Positions 46,291 through 58,448 of a stretch of 64,000 nucleotides of DNA are shown here, piece by piece. The notes beneath the pieces were generated by a model. That model saw nothing but the letters and a program-made list of their open reading frames with translations, had not been told where the DNA came from and did not search any database. The translations under genes were made by a program, and so were the position numbers. Source of the stretch: Strobilurus pachycystidiatus (Eukaryota > Basidiomycota > Agaricomycetes > Agaricales > Physalacriaceae); assembly GCA_019915135.1 (NCBI GenBank), contig JAHLMK010000003.1:2542001-2606000 (forward strand). The letters are read 5' to 3'. The first letter of the stretch is position 1. Each line of letters begins with the position of its first letter.

Positions 46291-46620
46291 ACATCGCGTT
46301 CAGACTACAATGCGGGTAGTCGGCTATACCACTGCCATCCATAAACGCACGGCCCCGCCATTCTACTGTTTCTAGATCACCTCATGTTGTGATCGTGAAT
46401 CTCGTTGTCATCCGGCAAATTTCAAATTCTCCGCAACGCCATTCATACTTGAACAAAGGATGTAGTTCTTTGTGGCAAAGACCTTATATACCGCCTTCGA
46501 CATCGTTCCCGGTGCCCTTAGTCTCCGGCGCTCCTCCTCCTAGTAGCAAAACGTATCGACCAGTATGTTCGGCCGTACGAAATGCTCTTTGTGACGATGT
46601 TTATCATTTGACCAACAGAT

Positions 46621-49600
46621 CATGGCGTCGTCGTCTTCGTCTTCGAGGTTCAAGAGGCCTCGTACCGATTCGGTTTGGCGACCAGTCGCAGGATGATGCG
46701 CGTGACAACTCGGGGGATGATAGGCACGACGACAAAATGCGCCTTGTCTATCCTAGCACACCGACAATCCGACGATTGCAGAAAGACCTCCATGAAGCCA
46801 TCAAGGGGCAAGCAGCTGCCGGAGACCAGTTGGATAAGTTGCAGAAGCAACTCAAACTCCAAGAGCAGACGATACAGAACATGGAGGAGTCGCAGCTTCA
46901 AACGTCGTTGCAGTGGGAGCAAATGACGACCGAGCTAGGGGTGGCGAAGCAGGCTAGGGCGGCAGCAGAGAAGAAATTGGAGAGTAGCGATAAGTCATAT
47001 GACGATGCTTGCCAATACATCGAAGTGAGTCCTTCCTGTTCCCGTCGCGGTGCAGACCTTTGATCGTGAATTGCAGGAACTTAAGAGGGCACGTTCGCAG
47101 CAGGACATCGTAGATCAAAACGACCTACCGGTGGGTAATTCGCGATCGTTTCCTGTCCTCTTCTCAGTCCTTCTCCAGGGCAAGGACCGGGACGAAATAT
47201 CGAACCTCCAGGAGAGGCTACGCGAAGCAACTGATGCTAATCGGGCTTCAACGGTACATCGATCGTTATCCCACATCGTTTTTCTCATCCAATGTCCAGG
47301 AAAAATACGAGAGCGATATCTCAGGCCTTCGGGAAAAGTTGCAGCTTGAGACCGAAGCTAGAGAGGCTTACGAGGTATGGGTTGTATGTCTCCCTGCGCA
47401 GATGAACTGATCTGGCTCCAGCGTGAACTATCAGCTCGTCATAGAGATATATCAGATCTTGAAGCGAAGCTACTTACATGTCAACAGGAAAGTGCAGACA
47501 AGCTGGCCCAGATGGAAAGTCAGGAGCATGACCTCGTCGAGATAACAAGTCAACACAGCCGACTTCAGGATGAATTTGAAGCATATAAAATCGAGACCAT
47601 GTTGAACAACGGGGTAAGACCTTTTTCTTTCACTTGTTTGACCTATCATGCTGAATGCAACACAGGTCGAAGAAGGGGAAATAATCGAGCATGGGGTCTA
47701 TCGCGCGCAGTATGAAACAGAATTAGCATCATGGATAGCGGAGAGAGTGAAATTGGAGGCTGAATGCCAGGTGCATGGGACCGGTACTTCCTTTTCAATC
47801 ACAAACTGACCAGTCCGCATTCATAGAGCAAGAAGGAGGAATTGGAACGGCTCAACGTTACACTTGGAGCTATGCGAGAAGACAACGAGGCAGCTCTCGC
47901 TCAGTTAACGGATACGGTGTCACAGAGAGATGAAGCATATCGTCGACTCGAAATGGCCAAACAAAACCAGGCCACCGCACTGAACAAGGTCGATGGCGAG
48001 CTGAAGGAATTGCGGGTGCGTTATCCTCTCCACGTTCGTGCTCACCATCATTCTAATGACGACTAGGCCAAACATGATGAGCTTCAAAAGGAGAAGGAGA
48101 ATATTTGCACTGCGTTCGACAATGTCAAGGCGCGCTTCGTTTCTTCATGGTCGCTGTCTGTGCTCACTAACAGTCACCAGGCGGAAAAGACTTCTCAGCT
48201 CACGGCGACGGAGTCACAGAGAGACGATGCATACCATCGACTAGAGACGGCCAAGATTCAACTAGAGGAAATGTCTTCCCAGCTGACAGCGAAGGAGTCG
48301 CAGAGAGACGAAGCATGCCGCCTACTCGAGACGGCCAAGCAGAATCAAGCTACCGCACTGAGCAAAGTCCAAGGCGAGCTCAAAGCACTGCAGGTGCGTT
48401 TATCTTCTAGGCGTTCGTGCTCACCATCATCTCAATGACGACTAGGGCCAGCATGATAGGCTTCAAAAGGAGAAGGCGAATCTTTGCACTGCATTCGACA
48501 ATGTCAAGGCGCGCTTCGTTTCTTCATGGCCGCTGTCTGTGCTCATACTAACAGTCACCAGGCGGAAAAGACTTCTCAGCTCACCGCGGTGGAGTCACAG
48601 AGAGACGATGCACACCGTCGGCTGGAGGCGGCCAAGATTCAACTAGAGGAAATGTCTTCCCAGCTGACAGCGAAGGAGTCGCAGAGAGACGGAGCATGCC
48701 GCCTCCTCGAGACGGCCAAGCAAAATCAAGCTACCGCACTGAGCAAGGTCCAAGGCGAGCTCAAAGCACTGCAGGTGCGTTTATCTTCCAGGCGTTCGTG
48801 CTCGCCATCATTCAACGACTGCCAGACCGAGTATCAGAGTTTACAACTGGCGCATACGGGCGCAGAGAGTCTCCAGGTAAGCCATGGATAGAGCGCCCAC
48901 GATTGTTCCCCTCTGCGTCCAGCTCATATATTTCTTCCAGGCGCAATATGATCTTTTGAAAACAACCCATGACGCACAGACCTTGATCCTCGACCAAACC
49001 AGGAGTGCTGCTGCGGCTTTGCCGGTGCGTTGTCTGTCGTCTTTCCGCAGGTACTGTGGTTCTCATTTCCAAATGGAATGCCAGAGCCAGCATGCAAAGG
49101 CTCTCGAAAGCGAACGTGCCAAGTCAGCATCATTATCGACGCAAGTGCAAATTCTTGAAGCTGAAAGAACGACATGGTTGGCAGAGAAGGAAAGCCTGCT
49201 TGAGGGAACCAGAAACAGACCAAGTGTAAGATTGAACCTATGCGCCACGCCATCCTCAGCCTGACGTGACTATCAGGGCGCTGAAAGCGGTGCCTCTACT
49301 TCCGCCATTTTCGAGCCACTCCGGCAGCTCCAGATGGAGCTCGAAAAGTACAAGGTTGCCAATCTGATACTTTGCGACTGCAGCAGTCTAAAACAACCGT
49401 AGATCGATTTCGAAGCTTCGCAAGAGGTTATTAGGGACCTTGATGCAACCCGCCTAGGTAAGAACGCCATCTGTAGCCTCTGACCAATGCTAACAACGAT
49501 TGATAGAAAACAAAACTGTCATCAGCTGCATGCGCAAGGATCTCGAAAGCGCACATGCATACAAGGCGAGGTCTCGTCTTTTGGACAGGGAACTTGAATC

Positions 49601-51855
49601 TTGGAAGGTAATTTGCCGACAACTGCATGAAGACCTGATCTTCATGTCGTACAGCGCAAGCATCAAGACCAGGTGAACATGTGCTGCGACCTGAAACGGA
49701 CTACTACACAGGGACAATCCGAGTTGGAGGTATGTTGCCGAATCATCTGAACGCTCATGACGACTCTACACTTGTTTTAGGAAGCAAAACGGAAAATATT
49801 GGGACTGGAAGAGACTCTGGTCGGCCTTCACGATCAGATCTCAGAAGTGGAAGAACTGCGCAGTGAGATTCAAGCCATGAAGGCTTTGGTATGTTCTCCA
49901 GGGCTTTAACTATCTCCTTCTAAGTCTTACGAAATTACAAGGCCGGTTCTACTGCTTCTTCCTCTGCAGCCCCAATACCACGTCAGCCTCGTAGCTTCCT
50001 CCCGCAAGCATTGCGCCATACTCTTCGTCATACAGACGTGAATGCCGAACAGCGTCATGCGTACAACGTGCGTCCACGCTATGCGCTTGGAGACTCAGTC
50101 GTAAGTGTAATGATGCCGCTGCGCAAGGAACCGATTAACTGAAATGTTCTCAATCACTCACAGGAACCGCCGATAGTGGATCCGGAGCACTTCTACGACG
50201 GACCCATTCGTTCCCGACGCAAGCAGAAGGGATCTCCGTACGCACGCAGTACCGACGGTTACGCAGCCGATGCAGAGGGAATCAAACGTCGATACAAGAG
50301 TAGAAGACGTGCACAGCCCCAGTCTGACGAGTGGGATGAACAACAAGAGGGTAGTAGCGGTCGATACAAGGGTAAAGGGCGAGAAGAACCGCGGTTCTAT
50401 GGGCGAGCTGAAGCACGAGCGGCGCCCCAAAGAGACTCAAGGATGACGGATGGGGAGAAAGACCGTGTTGGTGTTGCCAGTCCTGGTGGTAACGACGATC
50501 AAGGCGCCGGTCCCGGCGACGTAGACATGAATGCTTATCCTACCGGCGGTAGTGAGCGAGATGTGAACGCAGATCTTCCACCTTTTGGCGGCAGCGATAG
50601 AGATGTGGACATGGATAGTGGCTCGGAGGTAGGGGCTTACACCCATTCTCATCAGATCCCTCTCATATGTCTTACTAGACCGACACGGACGTTGACGATA
50701 TGGCGGAATCAGAAGGAGAATCAACCGACACTGGGCACACAGAAGTCAAATACAACCGTCTGCGTATAGAGACAACGGAGACCGACGATGGCACGAAAAA
50801 AGCACTGAACGTATGTCCACCGTACGCCTGCTATCGACGTCGTTGACAGCTTGATAGAAACTCTGCCGCGACATCGTTCACGAAGGGCTGAATTTCAAAG
50901 TCCAGGTCTACCAGGTTCCTTTTCTCACTGGCGTCGACAGCGATCGTCTAGCCTGTTTCTACCATGCCCCTACCTTATACGGCCCCAGGCTACGACACAC
51001 TCATATGGATACCCAAGGCGATACAACGACAGACTTACTATCTTCTGACTGGAACCGAGCACTGATTCACAAGTTCGCAAACACTGCTAAAAAAATCGTC
51101 CATAAACGGCGTTCCGTAGGAGACCGTCGCTTCGGCTCAAGTAAAATCGAATTCGTAGATCTCTTCCGAGATCGTTTGAAGGGAGTCATCAAGACATACC
51201 TGAAGGGCCGCCGGCAGGACGGGGAGGGCGAAAAAGAGCACCAATTGCGTGTCACCCGTACCTGCGATGCGGAAGGAGCGAAAAGCAGGGTAAATACGTC
51301 CCGTCATTCGGTGAGACTGTGTTCCAATGCATATAATTACTTCGCTGATCATGATTTCAGAAATTCAGTCGGCGCACTAAGCTGTCGTCCGTCCTGGAGG
51401 TAGTTTCAAGGGCTCGAGGTGATGCTAGGGCCCTTGCATTCTGGGGCCAGGCCTGTCAAATTTTGCAAATCTTAGGGCCCGAAGGAATGTCTGAGGAGGA
51501 GGATGGAGAGGAGCATGGGATACGTGCTAACGGGTCCACAAGCACCACTCCCGTCAAGAAGATCACACGGTTGCCGTGGCGTCAGCGAGCGTTAGATCCA
51601 TTGTTGGTCTTCATGGACAGCATTCCCAGCAGGGAGAAGGCGTTGTTCAAGTACAAAAGCCGAACGAGACTCAAACGCGTCGAGACTGGGGTCATCTCCT
51701 CCAGGGACCCGCCCCAAGGTCTCCCAGCTTCCTTCTTCTCTGCCGAATATCTGGATAGTCTACCATCTTTCAAGATCGAGGATCTGAAAATCTCGCCAGA
51801 GGAGTTCATCTTGCGCATCCCCGATGCCGAGACCATGTCTTCCTTAGTTCAATAG
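46621..51855 (+). CDS. Large coiled-coil protein, many exons
   Basis: A long gene of more than 15 small exons. The likely start is ATG 46621 (MASSSSSSRFKRPRTDSVWR), although the join to the next exon is uncertain; otherwise it starts at ATG 46731. Exons from 46.7 to 49.9 kb encode almost continuous heptad coiled coil (KLQKQLKLQEQTIQNMEESQ, DISDLEAKLLTCQQESADKL, SQLTAKESQRDEACRLLETA). After the intron near 49890-49941 the protein becomes basic and glycine/aspartate-rich (AGSTASSSAAPIPRQPRSFL; IVDPEHFYDGPIRSRRKQKG; DVDMNAYPTGGSERDVNADL). Its end (WRQRALDPLLVFMDSIPSRE, then GLPASFFSAEYLDSLPSFKI) recalls the C-terminus of a repeated basidiomycete family with a GLPRNFY motif. Function unknown. The coil contains a recent tandem duplication. 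Confidence 0.75.
48067..48826 (+). repeat. 380-bp tandem duplication inside the coiled-coil gene
   Basis: Copies start at 48067 and 48447, each covering two exons and two introns (GCCA..CATGAT.., AATGTCAAGGCGCGCTTCGT, AGACGGCCAAG). A more diverged partial unit precedes them (about 47880-48066). The duplicated exons add two nearly identical coil segments of about 90 residues. Confidence 0.92.
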
Positions 51856-52044
51856 TTCCACTCATCTCCTCAGAAACATATATGTACTTGGGTAGTTTCC
51901 TCCAATCTTACTATTGTCATATCATTGCACCGAGTCTGGACGAGCAAACTTTCATTTGACGACAGTTCTATGTGGAACATAGACAACTGCCACTACAGAA
52001 TCTTACAGAATGCACAGCGGGTGACAGTCCCATGAAAAGTCACC
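51856..52044. other. Spacer between the coiled-coil gene and R1 copy b
   Basis: Presumed 3' untranslated region, T-rich on the plus strand, with no frame. Confidence 0.4.
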
Positions 52045-52742
52045 CGCTCGACCGTCGTAAGCTCATAGAGGGTAATAGACGCAAAAGCCGGAAAGTCATA
52101 GGGCGTGGCGCGTTCCGAGTATCGGTTTCTGTAGGTCGGAGCGACGAATGAGGCTACGCAATGACTTGTGTGGCTCCACCACCTCCGCAATAATACCAGC
52201 GCATTGGGCGAGGGGCCACACGAGGGCAATGATCGCCATCCGGCGATCAACGGCTTCGGGTGGGTCGGCTTCCGTCGGACCAGCAATACTTACTGAAGCA
52301 CGACGTCATGAATTTGAAAGGTCTCGAGCTGATCTCGAGACAGTCTCGAGACAGTCTCGGCCCTCGTCCATCCTGAATCGGCGGGTACAGTGTGGTCTTT
52401 CGTTCCTCCTGCGCGCCCTATTCGTCTTCCTCATCATGGACATCGGTCTTCCGCCGTTCTCACCGCTGGTGCTCATTGTTTCTTCGGTTCTGGTCATTTC
52501 GGCCGTAATGCATATTGTGATTCTGGAGGTATTAGTACAATAGTACTTAGTAGTAGTACCAATGGTCCCACGTGGGAACAGGCCGACCAATCCCAAGTAC
52601 AATCAGTCCGTATAATCTACGTAAAATCGCGTTGTTCTTGGGTTTCCTCGTAGTGGGTGTATCCGACTCGGAAATCCTGCTGGAAGGAGGCGTCATAGAA
52701 AAATATTCGCCTTGCATCAGATCAGTCAAACCAAGTCGAAGA
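52045..52742 (-). repeat. Dispersed repeat R1, copy b (inverted, diverged)
   Basis: The reverse complement of R1. The part 52045-52505 matches 63710 down to about 63230, and 52654-52742 continues collinearly with the segment around 45785-45708 (GTGGGTGTATCCGACTCGG; CAGTCAAACCAAG). It ends abruptly at GAAGATGCG, where chitin-synthase sequence begins. The TCTCGAGAC units are present at 52320-52360. Confidence 0.85.
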
Positions 52743-53830
52743 TGCGACCCATCACCGACCATCTGCCCGTCGTATCCCACACCATCCTCAAACACATGCC
52801 GCTGCACATACGAATGCAACAGCTCCTCCGCAAAGTTGATGCAGAACTCATCCAAGCCATTCGTGCCAGATGCGGCGATGAGTGGAGCTTGCCCACTCAG
52901 CGACATTGATTGGGTCCCTGATGCAGATGTGGAAATCGGGCTGGTGGAGGATAACAATTTGCCTGGCTGGCGGGGCGTCCATTGCGCTAGGTGCAAGCTT
53001 GTGGTTGACGGTCTCGACGATAAAGGCGAAAAGGATAGTGTGGAGGGTGAGGGTCTAGGGGAGCTCTTCGGCATATAGGCTGAGGAGGCGGGAAAGTGGT
53101 CGAGGACCTGGGCGTTGGCAGCGTAAGGGCAAAGTCGCGCTAGTCGCTGTCGAGGAATTTGAGGTTGCCGAGCTCGAGGATGGCGATGATCAGGGCGAAC
53201 ATGGATGACTTGGGTATTGGCTGAAAGCGGAGCAGGCATGGCCTGCCTAACCTCGCCATGGCTATGAGTCATCGCTGAACGGAGGAAGACGGTAGCTGCC
53301 CGGCATAATAGTCAGATGGATCCTCGATGGTCCCGCTCGGCCGGCTAGAAACTTGTAGAATATATATGGTATGACCGTTCTTCATGGACAAGGCAGCTGA
53401 ACGGGATTTGCCAAGACCAAAAGCGAGGACCCTTGAAGTGCGTCTTCAGGTAGCAGATGTGGCGGGAGGCGTTGGACGAGATGAGCGTCTTTGCATTCCC
53501 AAACGAGTCGAGGACGGTGGAGACGGCCTTGACCTGGTCCGCGACTTTGCCCTCGTGGCTCGAGAGTTGCAGTAGCAGCTGGTTGACGATGAGCCCTCAG
53601 CCATATGCTCGACGATTTGCCCGACTCGGTGCCTCTGCCGAACACAACCATTAGTACCGCGCAGGACAGCGACGAACCGGCGAACACACCTCGACACCAG
53701 CGCCTGGCTCTAGTTCTGCTTCCGCATGATGAGGCACATGCGTGACGCCAGCTCGTAGAGATGCGACTGTCGGGCGTGTTCACGGTCATGGACAGGCTCG
53801 TAAGTATCCTTGTAAGTAGTACAACTTGAG
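52743..53830 (-). pseudogene. Fragment of a myosin-motor chitin synthase
   Basis: The source gene is a fungal class V/VII-type chitin synthase, whose N-terminal myosin-like motor helps place the enzyme at growing tips. In minus-strand order: HLYELASRMCLIMRK, then a TAG where the family has Glu; a kept intron (about 53653-53707) with a TACTAAT branch point; the nucleotide loop GTESGKSSS; LLLQLSSHEGKVADQVKAV, DSFGNAKTLISSNASRHICY, HEERSYHIY, LLVAIL-like ALIIAILELGNLKFL, MSLSGQAPLIAASGTNGLDE, FCINFAEELLHSYVQRHVFE and VGYDGQMVGDG. Several stops and shifts break it, and the glycosyltransferase half is absent. It ends at 52743 in a direct fusion to R1. Confidence 0.9.
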
Positions 53831-54570
53831 GTTGTAGTACCGGTCCGCCTAGCTCCGGATTTCACTACCTCTGCCACGTGGTCCGTTGGCAATTACGCAA
53901 GACAGTGACACTGACAAAGCTTGGACTCGGAGCATCACCTCATCTCGAAACAGTCTCGAGAGTCTCGAGACAGTAATGAGCAAAGGTGTGGGGCGCACTG
54001 CTTTAACTAAATCGGCCTCATAATCTATACAGTAGCCGAAGAGCCTTTCATACAACGGGTGTTCCGGAATCTAGATTCAACCGGGCACGGAGCAGACATA
54101 TTTCTACGCGAGGGAGAGGAGATAGTGGATGGAAGACTTCCATCCTCCTGGTGGACCCGTATAATGCCTCTTCTCGTCGACCACTCTTTCGAATTGCCTC
54201 AGACGCGTATGCGGGCAGCGACTCTCCGCCCACTCCAAATCGCCATTCCCCATCAACAGAGTGAAATCGATACCAATATAAGGGAACTAAGGAGGAGGGT
54301 AGTTGTCGAGAGAAGCAGAGTGAATGGTGTCGTTAAGAGGTCAGTCAAGCTGTTGTATCATTGTCTTGTGGTAGCGAATGAACCGTGCTAGGGAACTTGA
54401 GCCTTCACATGTTGTGGATAATAATACAGCGTACACAAAATCCTTCTCGTGCCTCTTTTTGACATTCAAAGACAAGCTTTAGATCGAGGAAAAGAATGAA
54501 GGTAGCAACAGAGCAGACAGCTCCATCCCCGGACGGCACAATGGAGACGTACGGGTGATACACTAGTCTC
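53831..54570. other. No firmly supported gene
   Basis: A plus-strand 110-codon frame at 54059-54391 (DIFLREGEEIVDGRLPSSWW) has no other support. At 53936-53975 there is another run of TCTCGAGAC-like words as in R1, on the other side of the chitin-synthase fragment. Confidence 0.3.
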
Positions 54571-56477
54571 TTGTCGACGCATGGTTCAACACATTTTACT
54601 AGGTCACCGACAACAATCTACGACATGTCCCCGAACGCCGAAGGTGTCCCATTCCTTGAAGGTGGAGAGGAAGTGTGTTGGATAGGCAATGCAGGGTCTG
54701 TTGTGCGCGCTCGCGCCCCGACCTACATAGAAGATGGGAAAGAGACCTTAGGAAAGGTTGGCGATTGTCAATGATACATTCATCGACACGACTATTCACA
54801 TTGTGTTTTCTGATAGGTTGCCGCTGTCGTCAAAGAGATTGCGAAATTCGGACATGTGGAGCTTTCTACACCTGAAATACTGGTTATTCAACAAGGGAAA
54901 CAGACAAAATCCGACGTTGAACGCATCGTCAGAAAACATGTTTCGGAAAGCACACCAGTGCTTCTGATGGGCAATCGACTGCAGGATTGTTGGAGGGCAG
55001 GTCTTTCGGATGAGAAACTGGATGACTACGATGTTTGGCCAAACAGACAATGCGAAGTCTTTGGTAAGTAACACGTGAATACTCCTTGGAGTCTTCTGAA
55101 CGTTCATAGACCTCGTGGAGCAAGAAAAAGAACTTACAGACTCAGACCCTGTTCCAGACGACAACAGATTCTCCGCCACACCGCCACAAGCCATACTGCC
55201 AACAATTCCTCCACGACCTGAGGTTGAGACTATGTATAGCCCGCGTCTCAAAATGGAGTTTCGAGAGTTCAAGCGATCTGTAACGGAGGAAGGGCGAGTA
55301 AGATTTATTCTGGACCTCCCAACCAACAAGGCCAGCGGCATTCCACATGGGTAATAATGGCATACGCCTTTCTCGTATCGTCACAAGCACTGATTATGAG
55401 CATTTATACAGGAAACTTGACGATTGCGCCCGAGCATTTGACAATACAAAGGCATTTGATGACTCGTTGACTTGGCCGGATGCCGTCTGGGGCTTGGCAC
55501 ACGCCGCTGGATCCTTGTCCTGGTGGCATCACGACGGAGATGGCAAAATGACAACCGTAGATGCGATCACCGGCGCCAAATTATGGACAATGTTCATACC
55601 AAAAGCCACGCTGTCTGGGGAAGACCTCAGGGATATCACAGTGTGGCTCACTCGGCGGAAAGTTCATCTACCAAAGGCCGAGTTCGGGTCTATCGTGACT
55701 GTACTACTGCTACCTGGGGACACTCTGTCAGTATGAACTCTATCGAGTATCTTCTATTCTTTGTCCGAACTCATTGATGTTTCGAAGATTCATGCCACCG
55801 GGAATCGTACACCTAGTCTACACGCCTGTACCGTCCATCTTCCGCGGCTCGTCTTTTTGGACAATGGAGTCCCTACACCTTACTCACTGGTCACGAGAGG
55901 TGGACGCCGACCATGGAGATTCAACGACTAACATCGCCCATTCAGACGAGGATATTTTCCGCAGTCTGGTGAGACTAGCGCTTTCGCTGCCGTTGGCCAC
56001 CCATCTATGTCAGTAAATAGTTTTCGGTCCTTTCATAAACTAACATCTGCAGCAGCCATACATCGAAGGCCAATTTTATCTCTCTACAATATGTTGGTCA
56101 ACAGTGACAAGTTCATATCCATGCACGTCCAACATCCAAACTACCCTTCGAGCTCAGAGGTCGACGCATGCACGACCTCGGCAGCTCTGGAAACCGCTTT
56201 GTCCAAAAAGAGGAAACTTATCGACGAAAGGATACGGGAGAACATACCAAAGTCTCACTACGAGGTCGCTGTCAAGATCTTAGAAGAAATCTTGAGGGTT
56301 CATTTGAATAGGATTGCGCCTAAAACGAAGCCCGGTGTGAAGGCAGCCAAATGGATCCTTGCAGAGCTGGAGTGTTCGAACTGGTGCCATCCGGGAGCCA
56401 AAATTGAACTCGACCACGTTCAATTACAGGCTAACTACCCAGTTGCTTATAGTTTAGATAATCAAATTGTCAATTAA
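54571..56477 (+). CDS. JmjC/cupin-like domain protein
   Basis: Exons are about 54571-54756, 54817-55063, 55110-55350, 55412-55726, 55788-56009 and 56057-56477. Phases join cleanly with donors gttggc, gtaagt, gtaata, gtcagt and gtcagt. The N-terminal part is a small mixed region (ETLGK|VAAVVKEIAKFGHVEL, VRKHVSESTPVLLMGNRLQD). The central domain has the cupin pattern WGLAHAAGSLSWWHHDGDG (HxD metal ligands, x = His) and ITGAKLWTMFIPK. It continues LLLPGDTLFMPPGIVHLVYT, which holds the distal His, then FRGSSFWTMESLHL. This matches the JmjC-like fold of Fe(II)/2-oxoglutarate oxygenases and an Agaricomycete multi-copy group. The substrate is unknown; a lysyl-binding 2-oxoglutarate residue could not be confirmed. 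It appears intact. Confidence 0.75.
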
Positions 56478-57265
56478 GCACAGATCCAATATAACATCGC
56501 GTGTAGAGCTAGTCACAGAGCCCTCTATCACTTCTGGCGCGTGTTATATGCGAGCTTTTGGTCCTCGACAATCCTGAAAGGACGCGTACGGCTTACCCGA
56601 AATCAATTACTCAGCTTGCACTGCATCACTTGGCTGTACATGAATGACAGTGCGTCCAGCTGAGTGCCCGCGCTGTTTGTGCGCCCCGAAGTCTGGAGTA
56701 TCTGAGGAAGAGTTGTATGTCTTGGTAGCGGGATGAACAGAGTGGCAATGAGGAAATATAACGCGGGCTCCGAATCGAGAAGGGCCAGCGTGGCCCGAAT
56801 GAACTAGTTTCCGCTTAGACTGGTGTACTGGCGTATCCGACGATCAGGCCATACACCAACAGGCTCCATGCGCAGAGAATACACGGTAGGCAACTTGAAG
56901 AGAAGGGCAATGTGAAATCATAATACCTGCAGATCTGTGGAGTCGTGTACTCACGCAAAATGTATGAACTGAGCCCTCGCAAAAGCCTAGCGTCCGACAC
57001 GCGGCCGAAGTCTGGCATCCGCGCTCCAACCCGGGAGCCTACTGCGACGGAAAGAGGGTATGATCTTGCGTAAAGTAAGCGCGACATGGTGTACTCACAA
57101 TCCAACTGGGGATCATAGTGTAATTACTGCTGTTGCTCAGATTTCACAGCTTGCCAATGTTTCTAAGTAGCCAATCGACGTCTATCACGAAATATATACT
57201 TAGTAGGCGTCAAGTTTCTCTCTGCAAGATCAATTTGATATTGCGAAAGCATTCGTACTTGTGAC
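56478..57265. other. No firmly supported gene
   Basis: A minus-strand frame at 56815-57105 has one hydrophobic segment (CLPCILCAWSLLVYGLIVGY) but lacks other support. Confidence 0.3.
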
Positions 57266-58448
57266 TCAAATCTGTCGACGCCGTCCGCCAACATTCCGAC
57301 CTGTGCCCTCCATTTCCTCGAGCCGTGCTTCGGTTACCTCCAAGCGTCGTCGCTCTTGCTCCCGCTTGCTCGCCGATTTGCTGTACTTCAGAATCGTCCT
57401 TATGAAATCGTCGATTACCCACACTTCGTCGTAGTTGTCCAACCAGGGATATGCGTCCAGAACCTAGAACGATAGGCGTTAGCGTTCAAGGCCCGATAAT
57501 TCAAGCACTTACCCTCTCGTGTACGGATTGAATCCTCTGTTCTTGTTGCTCGTACAACGATTTATGTAAAATCAAGTTTTCCTCGACAACCTGTTTGACA
57601 AAAGCCTGTGTTCATCATCAGCCTGCGCAGCTAAATTGGACAACACCGTGACTTACCCGTATAGTCTTGAACTGTGAAGCTTCCCATTTGAGCGCCACCT
57701 GGAGATTGTATCCTCCACGACCCGGTCGGCCAACTTCTCCTAAGGGTTTCTTGATCTTTGTCGACGGCGTCGTAGAGAACCCGGTAGCTCGAGGCATCTG
57801 GAAAAGAGAGGGGTCGGGAGTGGGCGCAGAAAGTGCAGCGCCATGACCAGAAGATGAAGATCCAGCTACTTCAGGATCTGGAAGGGATGTCTTTACGGTG
57901 GTTGTAGAGGGAGGAGTAGGTTCAACGTGTGAAGGTCCTTCTCCGGTGGCTGATGGAGCTGCGATCATACGAGGAGGGGGCACCGTTACGTTGTCAGGAG
58001 CTTGTGAGACGTTTGTAGCGGGCGCGGACGTGGGTAAGGGACGGAGTCTTGGGATGGCGGTCATCGACGGTAAACCACCGTGTATTGGCTGATTGCCACC
58101 GGCGGCGTTGTTCGCTGACTTCGATTCAACAGGAGGTGACGAGCGAGTTGGAGGTTGTGGCGGGATGATGGGAGAAGGACTGCGGGAGGATTCCGCGTAT
58201 GATGACAGAGAACAGGGAGACATGGATCGGCAGGAGGAAGTGGACGAAGATCCACATGTACTGGAGGCATATAGACGCGGGGATGATGTCGGGGAACGAG
58301 GAGGGTAAGGGGAACGGTGCCTTTCATACCGTGTCTGGCGAACAGGGCCGACGACGGGTAGTAGCCGGTGTGCTATGGAAGTGGAAGGTGTAGATGCTGT
58401 GACTTCCGTGCATCTCAAGGTCGGGTATGAACGCACGTTGCGGGGCAT
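57266..58448 (-). CDS. Proline/serine-rich unknown protein with C-terminal conserved helical domain
   Basis: ATG 58448 opens MPRNVRSYPTLRCTEVTAST. A long low-complexity S/P/T region (about residues 20-240) leads to GRPGRGGYNLQVALKWEASQ. Introns near 57590-57656 and 57457-57513 then join VVEENLILHKSLYEQQEQRI and VLDAYPWLDNYDEVWVIDDF, then a charged coil (SASKREQERRRLEVTEARLE), with the stop at 57266. Phases agree. The GRP.RGGY..Q..L.W....F block and the Y...W...D.....LKY block are, from memory, the signature of a multi-copy unknown family in Agaricomycetes. It appears intact. Confidence 0.7.

Noticed and set aside
52547..53272. A 241-codon minus-strand frame that looks like a gene
   Set aside because: It is a chance read-through from chitin-synthase motor sequence in mixed frames into inverted repeat R1; the conserved blocks change frame inside it.
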